A DNA stretch of 64,000 nt from Rhizobium sp. NZLR1 (lineage in GTDB: Bacteria > Pseudomonadota > Alphaproteobacteria > Rhizobiales > Rhizobiaceae): contig NZ_CP071632.1 in the NCBI RefSeq assembly GCF_017357385.1, positions 873,501-937,500 on the forward strand. Reading direction: 5' to 3'. The notes below the pieces were generated by a model. That model had not been told where the DNA came from, ran no database searches, and saw only the letters and a list, made by a program, of their open reading frames with translations. Of the stretch, positions 25,802-34,508 are shown piece by piece. A program made the position numbers and the translations under genes. How positions within the stretch are numbered: position 1 is the stretch's first letter; the number at the start of each line of letters is the position of its first letter.

Positions 25802-27241
25802 ATGTCCGACGCCATATCGTTTCTCGAGCCGCGCGCCGATGTGCTGGCGCGCCGAGCCCAGATCGTCGCCGATCTGACCGAACTTCTGCCACCGGAATGT
25901 CTGGTCCATGAGGCGCGTGAACTGGTGCCGTTCGAGACCGACGCATTCGTTTCCTACCGTCGTCTGCCGCTCGCCGTCGCCCTGCCGCGCACCACGGCCG
26001 AGGTTTCGGCCATCATGCGTTATTGCCACCGTTACGGCATTCCGGTCGTGCCGCGCGGCGCCGGCACCTCGCTTTCCGGTGGCGCCATTCCGCAAGAGGA
26101 CGCCGTCGTGCTCGGCCTGTCGAAGATGAACCGCATCCTCGAAATCGACTTGCCGAACCGCGGCGCCGTGGTGCAGGCTGGCGTCACCAACCTCAATATC
26201 TCGGAATCCGTCTTCGCTGACGGCTTTTTCTACGCCCCCGATCCGAGTTCGCAGCTCGCCTGTACCATCGGCGGCAATATCGGCATGAATTCCGGCGGCG
26301 CCCACTGCCTGAAATATGGCGTCACCACCAACAATCTGCTCGGCGTCAGGATGGTGCTGGTCGACGGCACGGTAATCGAACTCGGCGGCAAGGCGCTGGA
26401 TGCGGCGGGTTATGACCTGCTCGGCCTCGTCTGCGGCCATGAAGGCCAGCTCGGCATCGTCACCGAGGCGACGGTACGGCTGATCGCCAAGCCGGAGGGT
26501 GCCCGCCCTGTGCTCTTCGGCTTCGAGACTTCGGAAGAGGCCGGCGCCTGCGTTGCCGATGTCATCGCCGCCGGCATCGTTCCGGTCGCGATCGAATTCA
26601 TGGACAAACCGGCCATCGAGATCTGCGAAGCTTTTGCCCATGCCGGTTATCCCCTCGATGTCGGCGCGCTGCTGATCGTCGAGGTCGAAGGGTCGGAAGC
26701 GGAAATGGACGCCACGCTGAAGGACATCGTCGAGATCGCCCGCCGCCACGGCGTCAAGACCGTGCGCGAATGCCAGTCGGCGACCGAAGCGGCGCTGATC
26801 TGGAAGGGCCGCAAATCCGCCTTCGGCGCCACCGGCCGCATCGCCGACTATATCTGCATGGACGGCACGGTGCCGCTCAGCCAGCTTTCGCACGTGCTGA
26901 AGAGGACCGCCGAGATCATCGATCATTACGGCCTGCGGGTCGCCAACGTCTTCCATGCCGGCGACGGCAACATGCATCCGCTGATCCTCTTTAACGCCAA
27001 CGATCCGGAGGATGCCGCCCGTGCCGAGGCGGCCGGCAACGATATCCTCAGGCTCTGCGTCGATGCCGGCGGCTGCCTCACCGGCGAACATGGCGTCGGC
27101 ATCGAGAAACGCGACCTGATGCGACATCAATATTCCGAGGCCGATCTCGCCCAGCAGATGGCGGCGCGCGCCGCCTTCGATCCCGGGTGGCTCCTCAACC
27201 CGTCGAAGGTCTTCCCGCTCGAAGGGCGTCCCCCCGCATGA
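25802..27241 (+). CDS. glcD: Glycolate oxidase, FAD-binding subunit GlcD
   Basis: A 479-residue FAD-linked oxidase of the PCMH/VAO family. The FAD site is visible in VPRGAGTSLSGGAIP and IGGNIGMNSGGAHCLKYGVT (about residues 80-185), and the C-terminal substrate domain in FHAGDGNMHPLILF (about 385-400). The end GCLTGEHGVGIEKRDLM is typical of GlcD. With GlcE and GlcF it oxidises glycolate to glyoxylate and passes electrons to the membrane quinone pool. GGGAGAACGCC precedes the ATG. glcE overlaps the stop by 4 bases (ATGA), so the two are translationally coupled. A divergent LysR gene is the likely regulator. Confidence 0.96.
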   Translation: MSDAISFLEPRADVLARRAQIVADLTELLPPECLVHEARELVPFETDAFVSYRRLPLAVALPRTTAEVSAIMRYCHRYGIPVVPRGAGTSLSGGAIPQEDAVVLGLSKMNRILEIDLPNRGAVVQAGVTNLNISESVFADGFFYAPDPSSQLACTIGGNIGMNSGGAHCLKYGVTTNNLLGVRMVLVDGTVIELGGKALDAAGYDLLGLVCGHEGQLGIVTEATVRLIAKPEGARPVLFGFETSEEAGACVADVIAAGIVPVAIEFMDKPAIEICEAFAHAGYPLDVGALLIVEVEGSEAEMDATLKDIVEIARRHGVKTVRECQSATEAALIWKGRKSAFGATGRIADYICMDGTVPLSQLSHVLKRTAEIIDHYGLRVANVFHAGDGNMHPLILFNANDPEDAARAEAAGNDILRLCVDAGGCLTGEHGVGIEKRDLMRHQYSEADLAQQMAARAAFDPGWLLNPSKVFPLEGRPPA

Positions 27242-28437
27242 TCGATCTGATGCCGACGAGCGAGGAAGAGGCGGCGGCGATCGTCCGCGCCCATGTCGAT
27301 GCCGGCCGGCCGCTTGCAATCTGCGGCGGCGATACCCGCTCGGGCTTCGGCAATGCCGTCATCGCCGAAGACCGGCTGCGCTCGACCGGGCTTGCCGGCA
27401 TCGTCGCCTACAAACCCGGCGAAATGGTCATGACCGTGCGATCGGGTACGCCGCTTGCAGAGGTCGAGGCGGCACTTTCCGACAGCGGCCAGATGCTCGC
27501 CTTCGAGCCGATGGACCATCGCCCTGTCATGGGAACCTCGGGTGAGCCGACGATCGGCGGTGTCTTTGCCGCCAATGTCTCCGGCCCGCGTCGGCTGATC
27601 GCGGGAGCCGCCCGCGACAGCCTGCTCGGTGTACGCTTCGTCAACGGCCGCGGTGAGATCATCAAGGCCGGCGGCCGGGTGATGAAGAATGTCACCGGCC
27701 TCGACCTGGTCAAGCTGATCGCCGGCTCGCACGGCACGCTGGGCTTCCTCACCGAAGTCACCTTCCGTGTGCCGCCGCGTCCGAAGACCGAGCGTACGGT
27801 GGTTCTATCCGGTCTCAACGACGCCGAGGCGGCAAACGCCATGGCGGCGACGATGGCGCTGCCGGTCGAAGTCTCGGGTGCCGCCCACCTGCCACTGACG
27901 GTGACGTGGAAATTCCTCGCCGGCAAATTGCCGGAGGGCGAGGCGACGGTTCTGCGCATTGAAGGCCTGGCGAGCTCGGTCGACGCGCGCATCGAAAAGC
28001 TTGCGGCGGCAATGTCGGCCTTTGCGACGGTGACGCGGCTGGATGAGCCGGAAAGCCGCAAGCTCTGGCAGGAAATCCGTGACGTGCTGCCCTATGCCGA
28101 TACGACTTTGCGGCCGGTCTGGCGCGTCTCGGTCGCCCCCGGCACCGGCCATCAACTGGTCGCAGCGCTGCGCCTGGAAGCCGGCGTCGACGCCTTCTAC
28201 GATTGGCAGGGCGGACTCGTCTGGATGCGCATGGAGGCCGGCCCCGAAGCCGACCTGGTCCGCCGCTATATCAAGGCGCTTGGCGGCGGCCATGCGACGC
28301 TGATCCGCGCATCAGGCGAAGCAAGGGCGGTCACCGCCGCCTTCCAACCCGAGCCCGAGGCGGTGGCGACGCTGTCGCGGCGGGTGAAGGAGAAGTTCGA
28401 TCCGGCGGGGATTTTTAATCCGGGGAAGATGGGGTGA
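27238..28437 (+). CDS. glcE: Glycolate oxidase, FAD-binding subunit GlcE
   Basis: A 399-residue second FAD-domain subunit. The ATG at 27238 overlaps the glcD TGA; a longer open frame from 27187 lies inside glcD and is not used. PCMH-type features: AIVRAHVDAGRPLAICGGDT, MGTSGEPTIGGVFAANVSGP, GRVMKNVTGLDLVKLIAGSHGTLG in the FAD domain. The C-terminus EKFDPAGIFNPGKMG is the standard ending of this family. It works only in complex with GlcD and GlcF. Between its stop and glcF lie 262 bp occupied largely by an inverted-repeat element, unusual for an operon that is normally tightly packed. Confidence 0.95.
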   Translation: MIDLMPTSEEEAAAIVRAHVDAGRPLAICGGDTRSGFGNAVIAEDRLRSTGLAGIVAYKPGEMVMTVRSGTPLAEVEAALSDSGQMLAFEPMDHRPVMGTSGEPTIGGVFAANVSGPRRLIAGAARDSLLGVRFVNGRGEIIKAGGRVMKNVTGLDLVKLIAGSHGTLGFLTEVTFRVPPRPKTERTVVLSGLNDAEAANAMAATMALPVEVSGAAHLPLTVTWKFLAGKLPEGEATVLRIEGLASSVDARIEKLAAAMSAFATVTRLDEPESRKLWQEIRDVLPYADTTLRPVWRVSVAPGTGHQLVAALRLEAGVDAFYDWQGGLVWMRMEAGPEADLVRRYIKALGGGHATLIRASGEARAVTAAFQPEPEAVATLSRRVKEKFDPAGIFNPGKMG

Positions 28438-28459
28438 GAAGATGAGTCTGTGCGCGGAG

Positions 28460-28652
28460 TACCCCCCTCTGTCCTGCCGGACATCTCCCCCACAAGGGGG
28501 GAGATCGGATGGGGTTGACGGCTTCCCCAAACAATTTAGGCCCGAACAACTCCGGAACTGCGACGCCAACACGACAGAGCGGGACCGATCGTCCAACCTC
28601 TTGCCAATCTCCCTCCTTGTGGGGGAGATGTCCGGCAGGACAGAGGGGGGTA
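28460..28652. repeat. Large inverted-repeat element between glcE and glcF
   Basis: Left arm 28460-28505 and right arm 28607-28652 are reverse complements at 45 of 46 positions, separated by a 101-bp centre. Each arm contains its own smaller inverted segment (GTCCTGCCGGAC and CTCCCCC..GGGGGGAG). No transposase is inside. The size and arms fit a non-autonomous dispersed element; I recall this arm sequence as recurrent in rhizobial and agrobacterial intergenic DNA, but could not check. Confidence 0.9.
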
Positions 28653-28699
28653 ACAACGACCCAACCCCCGAGATCCTCCCGAAGCGGAGGCTCCGCTAG

Positions 28700-30010
28700 A
28701 TGCAAACCAACTTCACTCCCACCCAGCTTCTCGACCCTGATGTCGCCGAATCAGAGCAGATTCTGCGCAAATGTGTCCATTGCGGCTTCTGCACCGCCAC
28801 CTGTCCCACCTATGTGACGCTCGGCAACGAGCTCGACAGTCCGCGCGGCCGTATCTACCTGATCAAGGACATGCTGGAAAACGGCCGGCCCGCCGATGCC
28901 GAAGTCGTCACCCATATCGACCGCTGTCTTTCCTGCCTTGCCTGCGTCACCACCTGTCCCTCTGGTGTCGACTACATGCACCTGGTCGATCACGCCCGCG
29001 CCCATATCGAAAAGACCTACAAGCGTCCGTTGATGAACAGGCTGACGCGTGCCATTCTTGCCGCCGTGCTGCCCTATCCCGGCCGTTTCCGTCTGGCGCT
29101 CAATCTCGCCCGCCTCGGCCGACCTTTTGCCGGCCTGATGCGGGGAGCTGCGCTGAAACCCTTCGCCGCCATGCTGGCGCTTGCGCCGCGCCGCATCCCC
29201 GCAGCTTCGGCCTTCGCAAAACCCGGCAGCTACCCGCCCGAGACGGAACGGCGTGGCCGGGTGGCGATCCTTTCCGGCTGCGCCCAGCCGGTACTCGATC
29301 CCGGCATCAATGCGGCGGCGATCCGGCTGCTGACCCGGCTCGGCGTCGAGGTCGTGCTGCCGGAAGGCGAAGTCTGCTGCGGTTCGCTCGTCCATCACAT
29401 GGGCCGCGCCGAACAGGCGCTCGCCAGCGCCCGGGCCAATGTCGATATCTGGACGCGCGAAATCGACGGGCAGGGGCTCGATGCCATCATCATCACTGCC
29501 TCGGGCTGCGGCACGACGATCAAGGATTACGGCCATATGCTGCGCCTCGATCCCGCCTATGCGGCAAAGGCGGCGAGAGTCTCAGGTCTCGCCAAGGACG
29601 TCACCGAATATCTCGCAACCCTCGACCTGCCGGCGCATATGCCGAAGGGGATCACCGTCGCCTATCACTCCGCCTGTTCCATGCAGCACGGCCAGCGCAT
29701 CACGCTGACGCCGAAGCAATTGCTGAAAGCGGCGGGTTTTACCGTGCGCGATCCGGCGGAAGGCCATCTCTGCTGCGGCTCGGCCGGCACCTACAACATC
29801 ATGCAACCTGAGATCTCGGCTGCCTTGAAGGCACGCAAGGTCAAGAATATCGAGGCGACAAAGGCCGACATCATCGCCACCGGCAATATCGGCTGCATCA
29901 CCCAGATCGCCACCAGCACCGACATGCCGATCCTGCATACGGTCGAGCTGCTCGATTGGGCCTACGGCGGCACTGTGCCGGAAAAATTAAGAGGTTTGCC
30001 CTTAGGCTGA
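28700..30010 (+). CDS. glcF: Glycolate oxidase, iron-sulfur subunit GlcF
   Basis: A 436-residue protein. Two [4Fe-4S] ferredoxin motifs are complete: Cys-25, 28, 31, 35 (CVHCGFCTATCP) and Cys-76, 79, 82, 86 (CLSCLACVTTCP). The C-terminal half carries two Cys-rich CCG domains (EVCCGSLVHHMG; HLCCGSAGTYN), as in heterodisulfide-reductase/GlpC-type subunits. It transfers electrons from the GlcD/GlcE flavins to quinone. It is in line with glcDE but separated by the inverted-repeat element at 28460-28652, so full-operon expression depends on readthrough or on a promoter in that element. Confidence 0.95.
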   Translation: MQTNFTPTQLLDPDVAESEQILRKCVHCGFCTATCPTYVTLGNELDSPRGRIYLIKDMLENGRPADAEVVTHIDRCLSCLACVTTCPSGVDYMHLVDHARAHIEKTYKRPLMNRLTRAILAAVLPYPGRFRLALNLARLGRPFAGLMRGAALKPFAAMLALAPRRIPAASAFAKPGSYPPETERRGRVAILSGCAQPVLDPGINAAAIRLLTRLGVEVVLPEGEVCCGSLVHHMGRAEQALASARANVDIWTREIDGQGLDAIIITASGCGTTIKDYGHMLRLDPAYAAKAARVSGLAKDVTEYLATLDLPAHMPKGITVAYHSACSMQHGQRITLTPKQLLKAAGFTVRDPAEGHLCCGSAGTYNIMQPEISAALKARKVKNIEATKADIIATGNIGCITQIATSTDMPILHTVELLDWAYGGTVPEKLRGLPLG

Positions 30011-30049
30011 CGAGAAAGGCCGATCGGGCCGGTCTCGGGAGTTTAGACG

Positions 30050-30490
30050 ATGTGGCGGGGAATGATTGTGCTTGCGGGACTGCTCTGTGCGGCAGGGACT
30101 GCCCATGCGAATAGCCGCTTTTTCTGTTCCGCCGATGACAAAGAAGCGCGCTTCACGCTCGAAAGCGGTTTCGAAAGCCAAGCCGGTCACAAGCTCAACC
30201 ATTTCCGCGGCGCGCTTGTTGTCAAGGATCCGGCGCAATCGACCGTGTTCGGCAAGCGTGTCTTCGAATCGCAGCATCTGACCAACCATTGGTCGCGCGA
30301 CGGCGATCTGCTGCTGGAAGTCTTCGACGGCGGCGAAGATGAAACCGGCGGAGCAACGCTGGATCTGGTCGTGGTTGCCGGCGAACGCGGCAAGCCGGCT
30401 GCAACTTTCAGCGGCACCTATTCCCTGACGATCGAAGGCGGCAGCAAACCCTATGCCGTCGAGGGCAAGGTCAGCTGCGGCACCAAATAG
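30050..30490 (+). CDS. Small exported protein, function unknown
   Basis: A 146-residue protein with a signal peptide (MWRGMIVLAGLLCAAGTAHA, cleavage after residue 20). The mature part has two Cys, near both ends (FFCSADD and VSCGTK), that could form a disulfide. It has repeated beta-strand-like segments (GATLDLVVVAGERG, ATFSGTYSLTIEGG), suggesting a small periplasmic beta-sandwich. No family is recognised. GGGAG precedes the ATG. It lies 39 bp downstream of glcF on the same strand and could be read through from the glc operon. Confidence 0.75.
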   Translation: MWRGMIVLAGLLCAAGTAHANSRFFCSADDKEARFTLESGFESQAGHKLNHFRGALVVKDPAQSTVFGKRVFESQHLTNHWSRDGDLLLEVFDGGEDETGGATLDLVVVAGERGKPAATFSGTYSLTIEGGSKPYAVEGKVSCGTK

Positions 30491-30517
30491 CACCGCAGCC
30501 GAAACTCAATTATTCAA

Positions 30518-31192
30518 TTACCAATGGAACGCGACGCCGACGTTGACGGCATTCGTGAAGATGTTGGTCTTCAGGTCCACGCCGCTATCGATCGGAACGT
30601 CGATGCGCGAATAGGTGCCCTTGTATTCGACGAAGGTCGACCAGCGATCGGTCACCTTGAAGTCGACGCCGGCCTGGGCCTGTAGCGTCACGCCGCCGAA
30701 TTCATAAGCCCAGGTCTTGCCCTCGGGACGAATCACTTCGACATGCGGAATGTTCACGCCGACACCGGCGCCGAGATAGGGAGTCCAGCGGCGAGCCGGA
30801 TCCTGGAAGCGATAGAGCCCATTCACCGTCAGCAGGTTCAGGCCGTCGGTGAATTCGAAATGCGACCAGCCGGTCTTGGCGAGCGTGTCGTCGTCGGCAT
30901 AGACCTTGTCATGGGTATAATCGAGCGAAATACCCCAGTTCGGCTTGTTGAAGTTCTCGAGCCACCAGGTGACGCGGCCGCCGTAGTAAGGCGGGCTGCC
31001 GAAGGACTTGCCTTCCCAGCCGGCGGTGAAATGCGTGCCGTCGGAAAGATCGACGCCGCTATGCGGTGCCGTCTGGTAGCCGCCGTAGACAGAGAATTGC
31101 AGGTCTTCCGCCGAGGCGGAGGCTGCCGAACAGATCGTGAAGAACGCGATGCCCGCAAGCAGCGAAGCGGAAGAACGCAGCGCATATGTCAT
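30518..31192 (-). CDS. lpxQ: Outer-membrane beta-barrel protein, probable lipid A oxidase LpxQ
   Basis: A 224-residue protein from ATG 31192 (upstream frame to 31285 rejected). Signal peptide with Ala-rich core ending SASA near residue 24. The mature chain starts EDLQFSVYGGYQTAPHSGVD and alternates amphipathic strands (GRVTWWLENFN, NWGISLDYTHDKVYADD, YLGAGVGVNIPHVEV, WSTFVEYKGTYSRIDV), ending NAVNVGVAFHW with the C-terminal aromatic of outer-membrane barrels. Length and sequence fit LpxQ of R. leguminosarum, which oxidises the proximal glucosamine of lipid A to 2-aminogluconate using O2. Rhizobia can hold paralogues, so the symbol is probable, not certain. Confidence 0.68.
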   Translation of the reverse strand: MTYALRSSASLLAGIAFFTICSAASASAEDLQFSVYGGYQTAPHSGVDLSDGTHFTAGWEGKSFGSPPYYGGRVTWWLENFNKPNWGISLDYTHDKVYADDDTLAKTGWSHFEFTDGLNLLTVNGLYRFQDPARRWTPYLGAGVGVNIPHVEVIRPEGKTWAYEFGGVTLQAQAGVDFKVTDRWSTFVEYKGTYSRIDVPIDSGVDLKTNIFTNAVNVGVAFHW

Positions 31193-31263
31193 TGAATAGC
31201 CCCGATATTGTAAAAATAAGTCGTCCTTGCCGCAGATGTGCCAGCTTTCCGCCGCAATGTCTA

Positions 31264-31304
31264 AGAAAAATAAAAGGCGCGTCAAAGAGCGCCTTTCGTT
31301 TTTT
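31264..31304 (-). terminator. Terminator of the L,D-transpeptidase gene (possibly bidirectional)
   Basis: Perfect 8-bp stem AAAGGCGC / GCGCCTTT (31273-31280, 31289-31296). On the minus strand it is followed by TTATTTTT, 22 bp after the L,D-transpeptidase stop. On the plus strand CGTTTTTTT follows, but no plus-strand gene needs it. Confidence 0.85.
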
Positions 31305-31317
31305 TCGTGAGTGTTGC

Positions 31318-32010
31318 TCAGCCGCCGAATATCGTCCGCAGCACGTCGATGCCTCTGTCCTCGAACGCGACCGTGCCCTGCCTGTTGCCGGGACCGATGA
31401 CGATCACCTTGGTGCCGACGGGCGCGCGATCATAGAGATGCGTCACATCCTCGTTCATCATCCGGATGCAGCCGGAAGACATGTTGAGGCCGATGGTCCA
31501 GGGCTGGTTGGTGCCATGGATGCGGAAAATGGTGTCGCGGCCGCCCTGGTAGAGATACATGGCGCGGGCGCCGAGCGGATTGTCCTCGCCGCCTTCCTGG
31601 AAGGCAGGAATCATATGGCCCTTGGCGGCTTCGCGGCGGCGCATCTCGGCCGGCGGCGTCCAGCCCGGCCATTCGGCCTTGCGGCCGATCTTGACCACAC
31701 CCGACCAGCCGAAGCCGTCACGGCCGACGCCGATGCCGTAGCGGGTGGCCCGGTTGTTGCCTTCGACGAGGTAGAGATACTTGTTGTTGGTATCGATGAT
31801 CACGGTGCCGGCCGCTTCCGGCGTCACCAGCCGCACTTTCTTACGCTTGAACTCCGGCTTCACATATTTCGGCATCTGCGCGACACGCACGATCTGCGTC
31901 GGATGCCGTGTATTGTCGGGCGTGGAGCCGGCCGGCGCTGCAAAGGCGGATGTAGACATCAAGGACAGGACAAGTCCGGCGGCAGCCAGACCCGGCATTA
32001 ATTTGATCAT
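31318..32010 (-). CDS. L,D-transpeptidase (YkuD domain), exported
   Basis: A 230-residue protein. Start ATG 32010 (GAGGGGAA upstream); the TTG 21 bp earlier is rejected. Signal peptide (MIKLMPGLAAAGLVLSLMST, ending SAFA). The YkuD catalytic domain follows from about residue 65: GTVIIDTNNKYLYLVEGNNR, then IHGTNQPWTIG with the catalytic-site His, and MSSGCIRMMNEDV with the catalytic Cys in the SxGC[IV]R motif. It forms 3-3 peptidoglycan cross-links or attaches proteins to peptidoglycan in the periplasm. A related gene lies just upstream on the same strand (32362-33111), separated by a composite RIME element. Confidence 0.92.
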   Translation of the reverse strand: MIKLMPGLAAAGLVLSLMSTSAFAAPAGSTPDNTRHPTQIVRVAQMPKYVKPEFKRKKVRLVTPEAAGTVIIDTNNKYLYLVEGNNRATRYGIGVGRDGFGWSGVVKIGRKAEWPGWTPPAEMRRREAAKGHMIPAFQEGGEDNPLGARAMYLYQGGRDTIFRIHGTNQPWTIGLNMSSGCIRMMNEDVTHLYDRAPVGTKVIVIGPGNRQGTVAFEDRGIDVLRTIFGG

Positions 32011-32127
32011 GAATCGATTCCCCTCAAGCAAATCCGCCCGAGGCTACATGAACTTCTGCCCGATTCAAGATCGGCGTGGCCGGATAAAACATTTTTGGAG
32101 AAGGGAGCCGCCTGTTCTTGCGGCTAT

Positions 32128-32345
32128 CTAGAACATGATGCCGAAGAGTGTGTGCGGTTTTCGAACGACAGCATGCTCTAACTATTTAATTTAGAACAGG
32201 ATTCAGATTTTAGGCCGATCGAGCCTAAAATCATCCTGTTCTAGAGCATTCCCGTTTTCTACGAAACGCGGAAATGCTCTATCCTTTTGTTTTTACGCAA
32301 TTCCGGAAGCAAAACCGCTGCACACTTTTGCTGGAAATTGCTCTA
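32128..32345. repeat. Composite RIME1-like plus inverted RIME2-like element
   Basis: 32128-32244 carries the two-palindrome element seen at 18015 (AACATGATGCCG..GCATGCTCTA; GAACAGGAT..ATCCTGTTC). It joins directly to 32243-32345, an inverted relative of the 9336 and 15611 elements: hairpin AGAGCATT..AATGCTCT (32243-32281), then GTTTTTACGCAATTCC, then CACACTTTTGCTGG and AATTGCTCTA. It fills the gap between the two L,D-transpeptidase genes. Confidence 0.85.
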
Positions 32346-32361
32346 GCTACTACGTGTGCCG

Positions 32362-33111
32362 TTAGATGACGATGACGCGGGTTCCGACGCTGACGCGGTC
32401 ATAGAGGTCGACGACGTCTTCGTTGCGCAGACGAATGCAGCCGGAGGAGACGGCGCTGCCGATCGACCAGGGCGCGTTGGTGCCGTGGATACGGTAAAGC
32501 GTCGAGCCGAGATACATGGCGCGTGCGCCGAGCGGGTTTTCCGCACCGCCGTCCATACGCGCCGGCAGGTAGTGGCCCTTGGCGGCTTCGCGGCTGATCA
32601 TCTCGGACGGCGGCGTCCAGTCCGGCCATTCCTGCTTACGGGTGATCTTGTGGGCGCCTGCCCATTCGAAGCCGGGCTTGCCGACGCCGACGCCGTAACG
32701 CCGCGCCTTGCCGCCCTGCATCACCAGATAGAGGAAGCGGTTGTTGGTATCGATGACGATCGTGCCGGGCTTTTCCTGGGTGTCGTAGTCGACCATCTGC
32801 GGCAGGTATTGCGGCTCGATCGGATGGCGGATCGCCGGTATGCCGGGATTGATCGCCGAAACGGTCTGCGGTGACACTGGCGGCGCCTGGCGGAGCACGC
32901 GGCGCTGGAAAAGGCCACGCTGCTGCGGCTGGATGACCGGCCGCTGGTAGACGACGGGACGAACCGTACCGCCGCCGAGCTGGTAGACCCAAGGCGCGGT
33001 CAGGTCGGGGCTTAGCACGACCGGTGGGCGGGTAGCATAGCGGTCGTCTGCAAGGGCGGCCGTGGAAAGAACGCCGAGCAGGGCTGCAGCAAGAACAAGC
33101 GGTTTCATCAT
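32362..33111 (-). CDS. L,D-transpeptidase (YkuD domain), exported, Pro/Gln-rich linker
   Basis: A 249-residue protein with a signal peptide (MMKPLVLAAALLGVLSTAALA). A Pro/Gln/Arg-rich linker of about 80 residues follows (VVYQRPVIQPQQRGLFQRRV). The YkuD domain starts at about residue 117 (GTIVIDTNNRFLYLVMQGGK). Catalytic motifs are IHGTNAPWSIG and VSSGCIRLRNEDV with the active Cys. It is similar to the neighbour at 31318-32010, with the same core motifs, suggesting an old tandem duplication that acquired a different N-terminal linker. It ends VSVGTRVIVI right at the end of the domain, lacking the ~20-residue tail of its neighbour. Confidence 0.92.
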   Translation of the reverse strand: MMKPLVLAAALLGVLSTAALADDRYATRPPVVLSPDLTAPWVYQLGGGTVRPVVYQRPVIQPQQRGLFQRRVLRQAPPVSPQTVSAINPGIPAIRHPIEPQYLPQMVDYDTQEKPGTIVIDTNNRFLYLVMQGGKARRYGVGVGKPGFEWAGAHKITRKQEWPDWTPPSEMISREAAKGHYLPARMDGGAENPLGARAMYLGSTLYRIHGTNAPWSIGSAVSSGCIRLRNEDVVDLYDRVSVGTRVIVI

Positions 33112-33352
33112 CGGACGGACTCTCTACAAATGACCGAAAACGTTGGCGGGATACATCCGCCTGCAAAGACGCTGCCACCCAATCCGCCAGCGAATGGTAA
33201 AGATCGATTCATGAAAAGCCGACCGACCGGATAAACTTTTCGTCAGGGTTACCGTTCGGTTTGGAAAGACGGTTTGCAAATGGTAAAGCCGGAATCATGA
33301 CCGGAAAACGAAGCGGACCCGGCGAACAGACGGACCCGGGAATGAAGCGGAC

Positions 33353-33982
33353 ATGAGCGAGACAGGCATCATCATCGGCGAGGACGGCAGGAGCCGATGC
33401 CACTGGCACGCCAATCTGCCCGATTATCTCAGATATCATGACGAGGAATGGGGCCGCCCTGTCACCGATGACATTCGCCTCTTCGAGAAGATCTGTCTCG
33501 AAGGCTTCCAGTCCGGTCTTTCCTGGCTGACCATCCTGCGCAAGCGAGAGAATTTTCGCGCCGCCTTTTCCGGCTTCGATTTCGAGAAGGTCGCTCTCTT
33601 CGGCGACGAGGACATCGCTCGCTGCCTGGCCGATGCCGGCATTATCCGCCATCGCGGCAAGATCGTCTCGACCATCAACAATGCCAGGCGCGCCATTGCG
33701 CTCAGGGACGAATTCGGCTCGCTCGCCCATTATTTCTGGTGCTACGAACCGGGTCATAACGAGCGACCTGGAGTGGTCGACCGTGAGCATATCGTCGCAA
33801 ATCCGACGACGCCGACCTCGACGGTGATTTCAAAGGATCTGAAGAAACGCGGCTGGACCTTTGTCGGCCCGACCACAGTTTATGCTTTCATGCAGGCGAT
33901 GGGTCTCGTCAACGATCATCTGGAGGGCTGCTTCTGCCGGCCCGAGGTCGAGGCGATGCGCGCCGCTTTGGTTCGCCCATGA
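33353..33982 (+). CDS. tag: DNA-3-methyladenine glycosylase I
   Basis: A 209-residue protein of the HhH-superfamily Tag family, which excises 3-methyladenine from alkylated DNA. Motifs: RCHWHANLPDYLRYHDEEWG near the N-terminus, including zinc-ligand Cys/His positions; LFEKICLEGFQSGLSWLTIL with the catalytic Glu region; ISKDLKKRGWTFVGPTTVYA; and FMQAMGLVNDHLEGCFC with the C-terminal zinc ligands. The length is a little above the E. coli protein (187). Its stop overlaps the next gene by 4 bases (ATGA), implying co-expression. Confidence 0.95.
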   Translation: MSETGIIIGEDGRSRCHWHANLPDYLRYHDEEWGRPVTDDIRLFEKICLEGFQSGLSWLTILRKRENFRAAFSGFDFEKVALFGDEDIARCLADAGIIRHRGKIVSTINNARRAIALRDEFGSLAHYFWCYEPGHNERPGVVDREHIVANPTTPTSTVISKDLKKRGWTFVGPTTVYAFMQAMGLVNDHLEGCFCRPEVEAMRAALVRP

Positions 33983-34485
33983 AAGAAGATGCATCCGTGA
34001 GAATATTGATCACCGCCGCTGCCCTGTTTTTCCTATCGGTCTCAGCCATGGCGCAGACGCCGCAGCTCGATCCTGGCGAGAAGCTCGAGAAACTGCAGTT
34101 CCCGGCTGTCACCATGCAGCTGAAGGGCTGGACGAAGTTCGGCAACGGCCATGTCTATACGCTGCCGGTGCGCACCGGCCAGCACCTGAAGATCGACTTT
34201 GCCACCAAGAGTAAGTTCGCCTACCTGGCGATCTTCGACCTGTCGAAACCGGATGACGAGGCCTTTTTCGGCACCGACGAGGACGGCTTGAGCTTCGAGA
34301 CGACGGTCAAGGAAAACACCACTTGGCTGTTGCGTCCCTATTATTCCAAGGTCTCGCCGCGCCGCGGCCTTGGCGCCCCCTTCAGTATTCTGATCGAGCC
34401 TTTGGCCACTGCGCCGAAGCAGCCGCAGCCACCAGCCGAGCCGGAACGCCCGTCGCTGTTTCCGAAGGCGCCAGCCAAGCCGTAA
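33979..34485 (+). CDS. Exported protein of unknown function, coupled to tag
   Basis: A 168-residue protein. Signal peptide: ILITAAALFFLSVSAMAQ after a short acidic/basic lead; cleavage probably after AMA. The mature part resembles a small beta-sandwich (LKIDFATKSKFAYLAIFDLS) and ends in a Pro/Lys-rich tail (PKQPQPPAEPERP). No family name is certain. The ATG overlaps the tag stop codon, so it is translationally coupled, although an exported protein and a DNA repair enzyme have no evident shared role. Confidence 0.8.
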   Translation: MKEDASVRILITAAALFFLSVSAMAQTPQLDPGEKLEKLQFPAVTMQLKGWTKFGNGHVYTLPVRTGQHLKIDFATKSKFAYLAIFDLSKPDDEAFFGTDEDGLSFETTVKENTTWLLRPYYSKVSPRRGLGAPFSILIEPLATAPKQPQPPAEPERPSLFPKAPAKP

Positions 34486-34508
34486 TAAAACAGAGCGCTT
34501 TTGTCCGC

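Noticed and set aside
28460..28652. Inverted repeats considered as an insertion sequence
   Set aside because: The 101-bp centre cannot encode a transposase and no target-site duplication was obvious.
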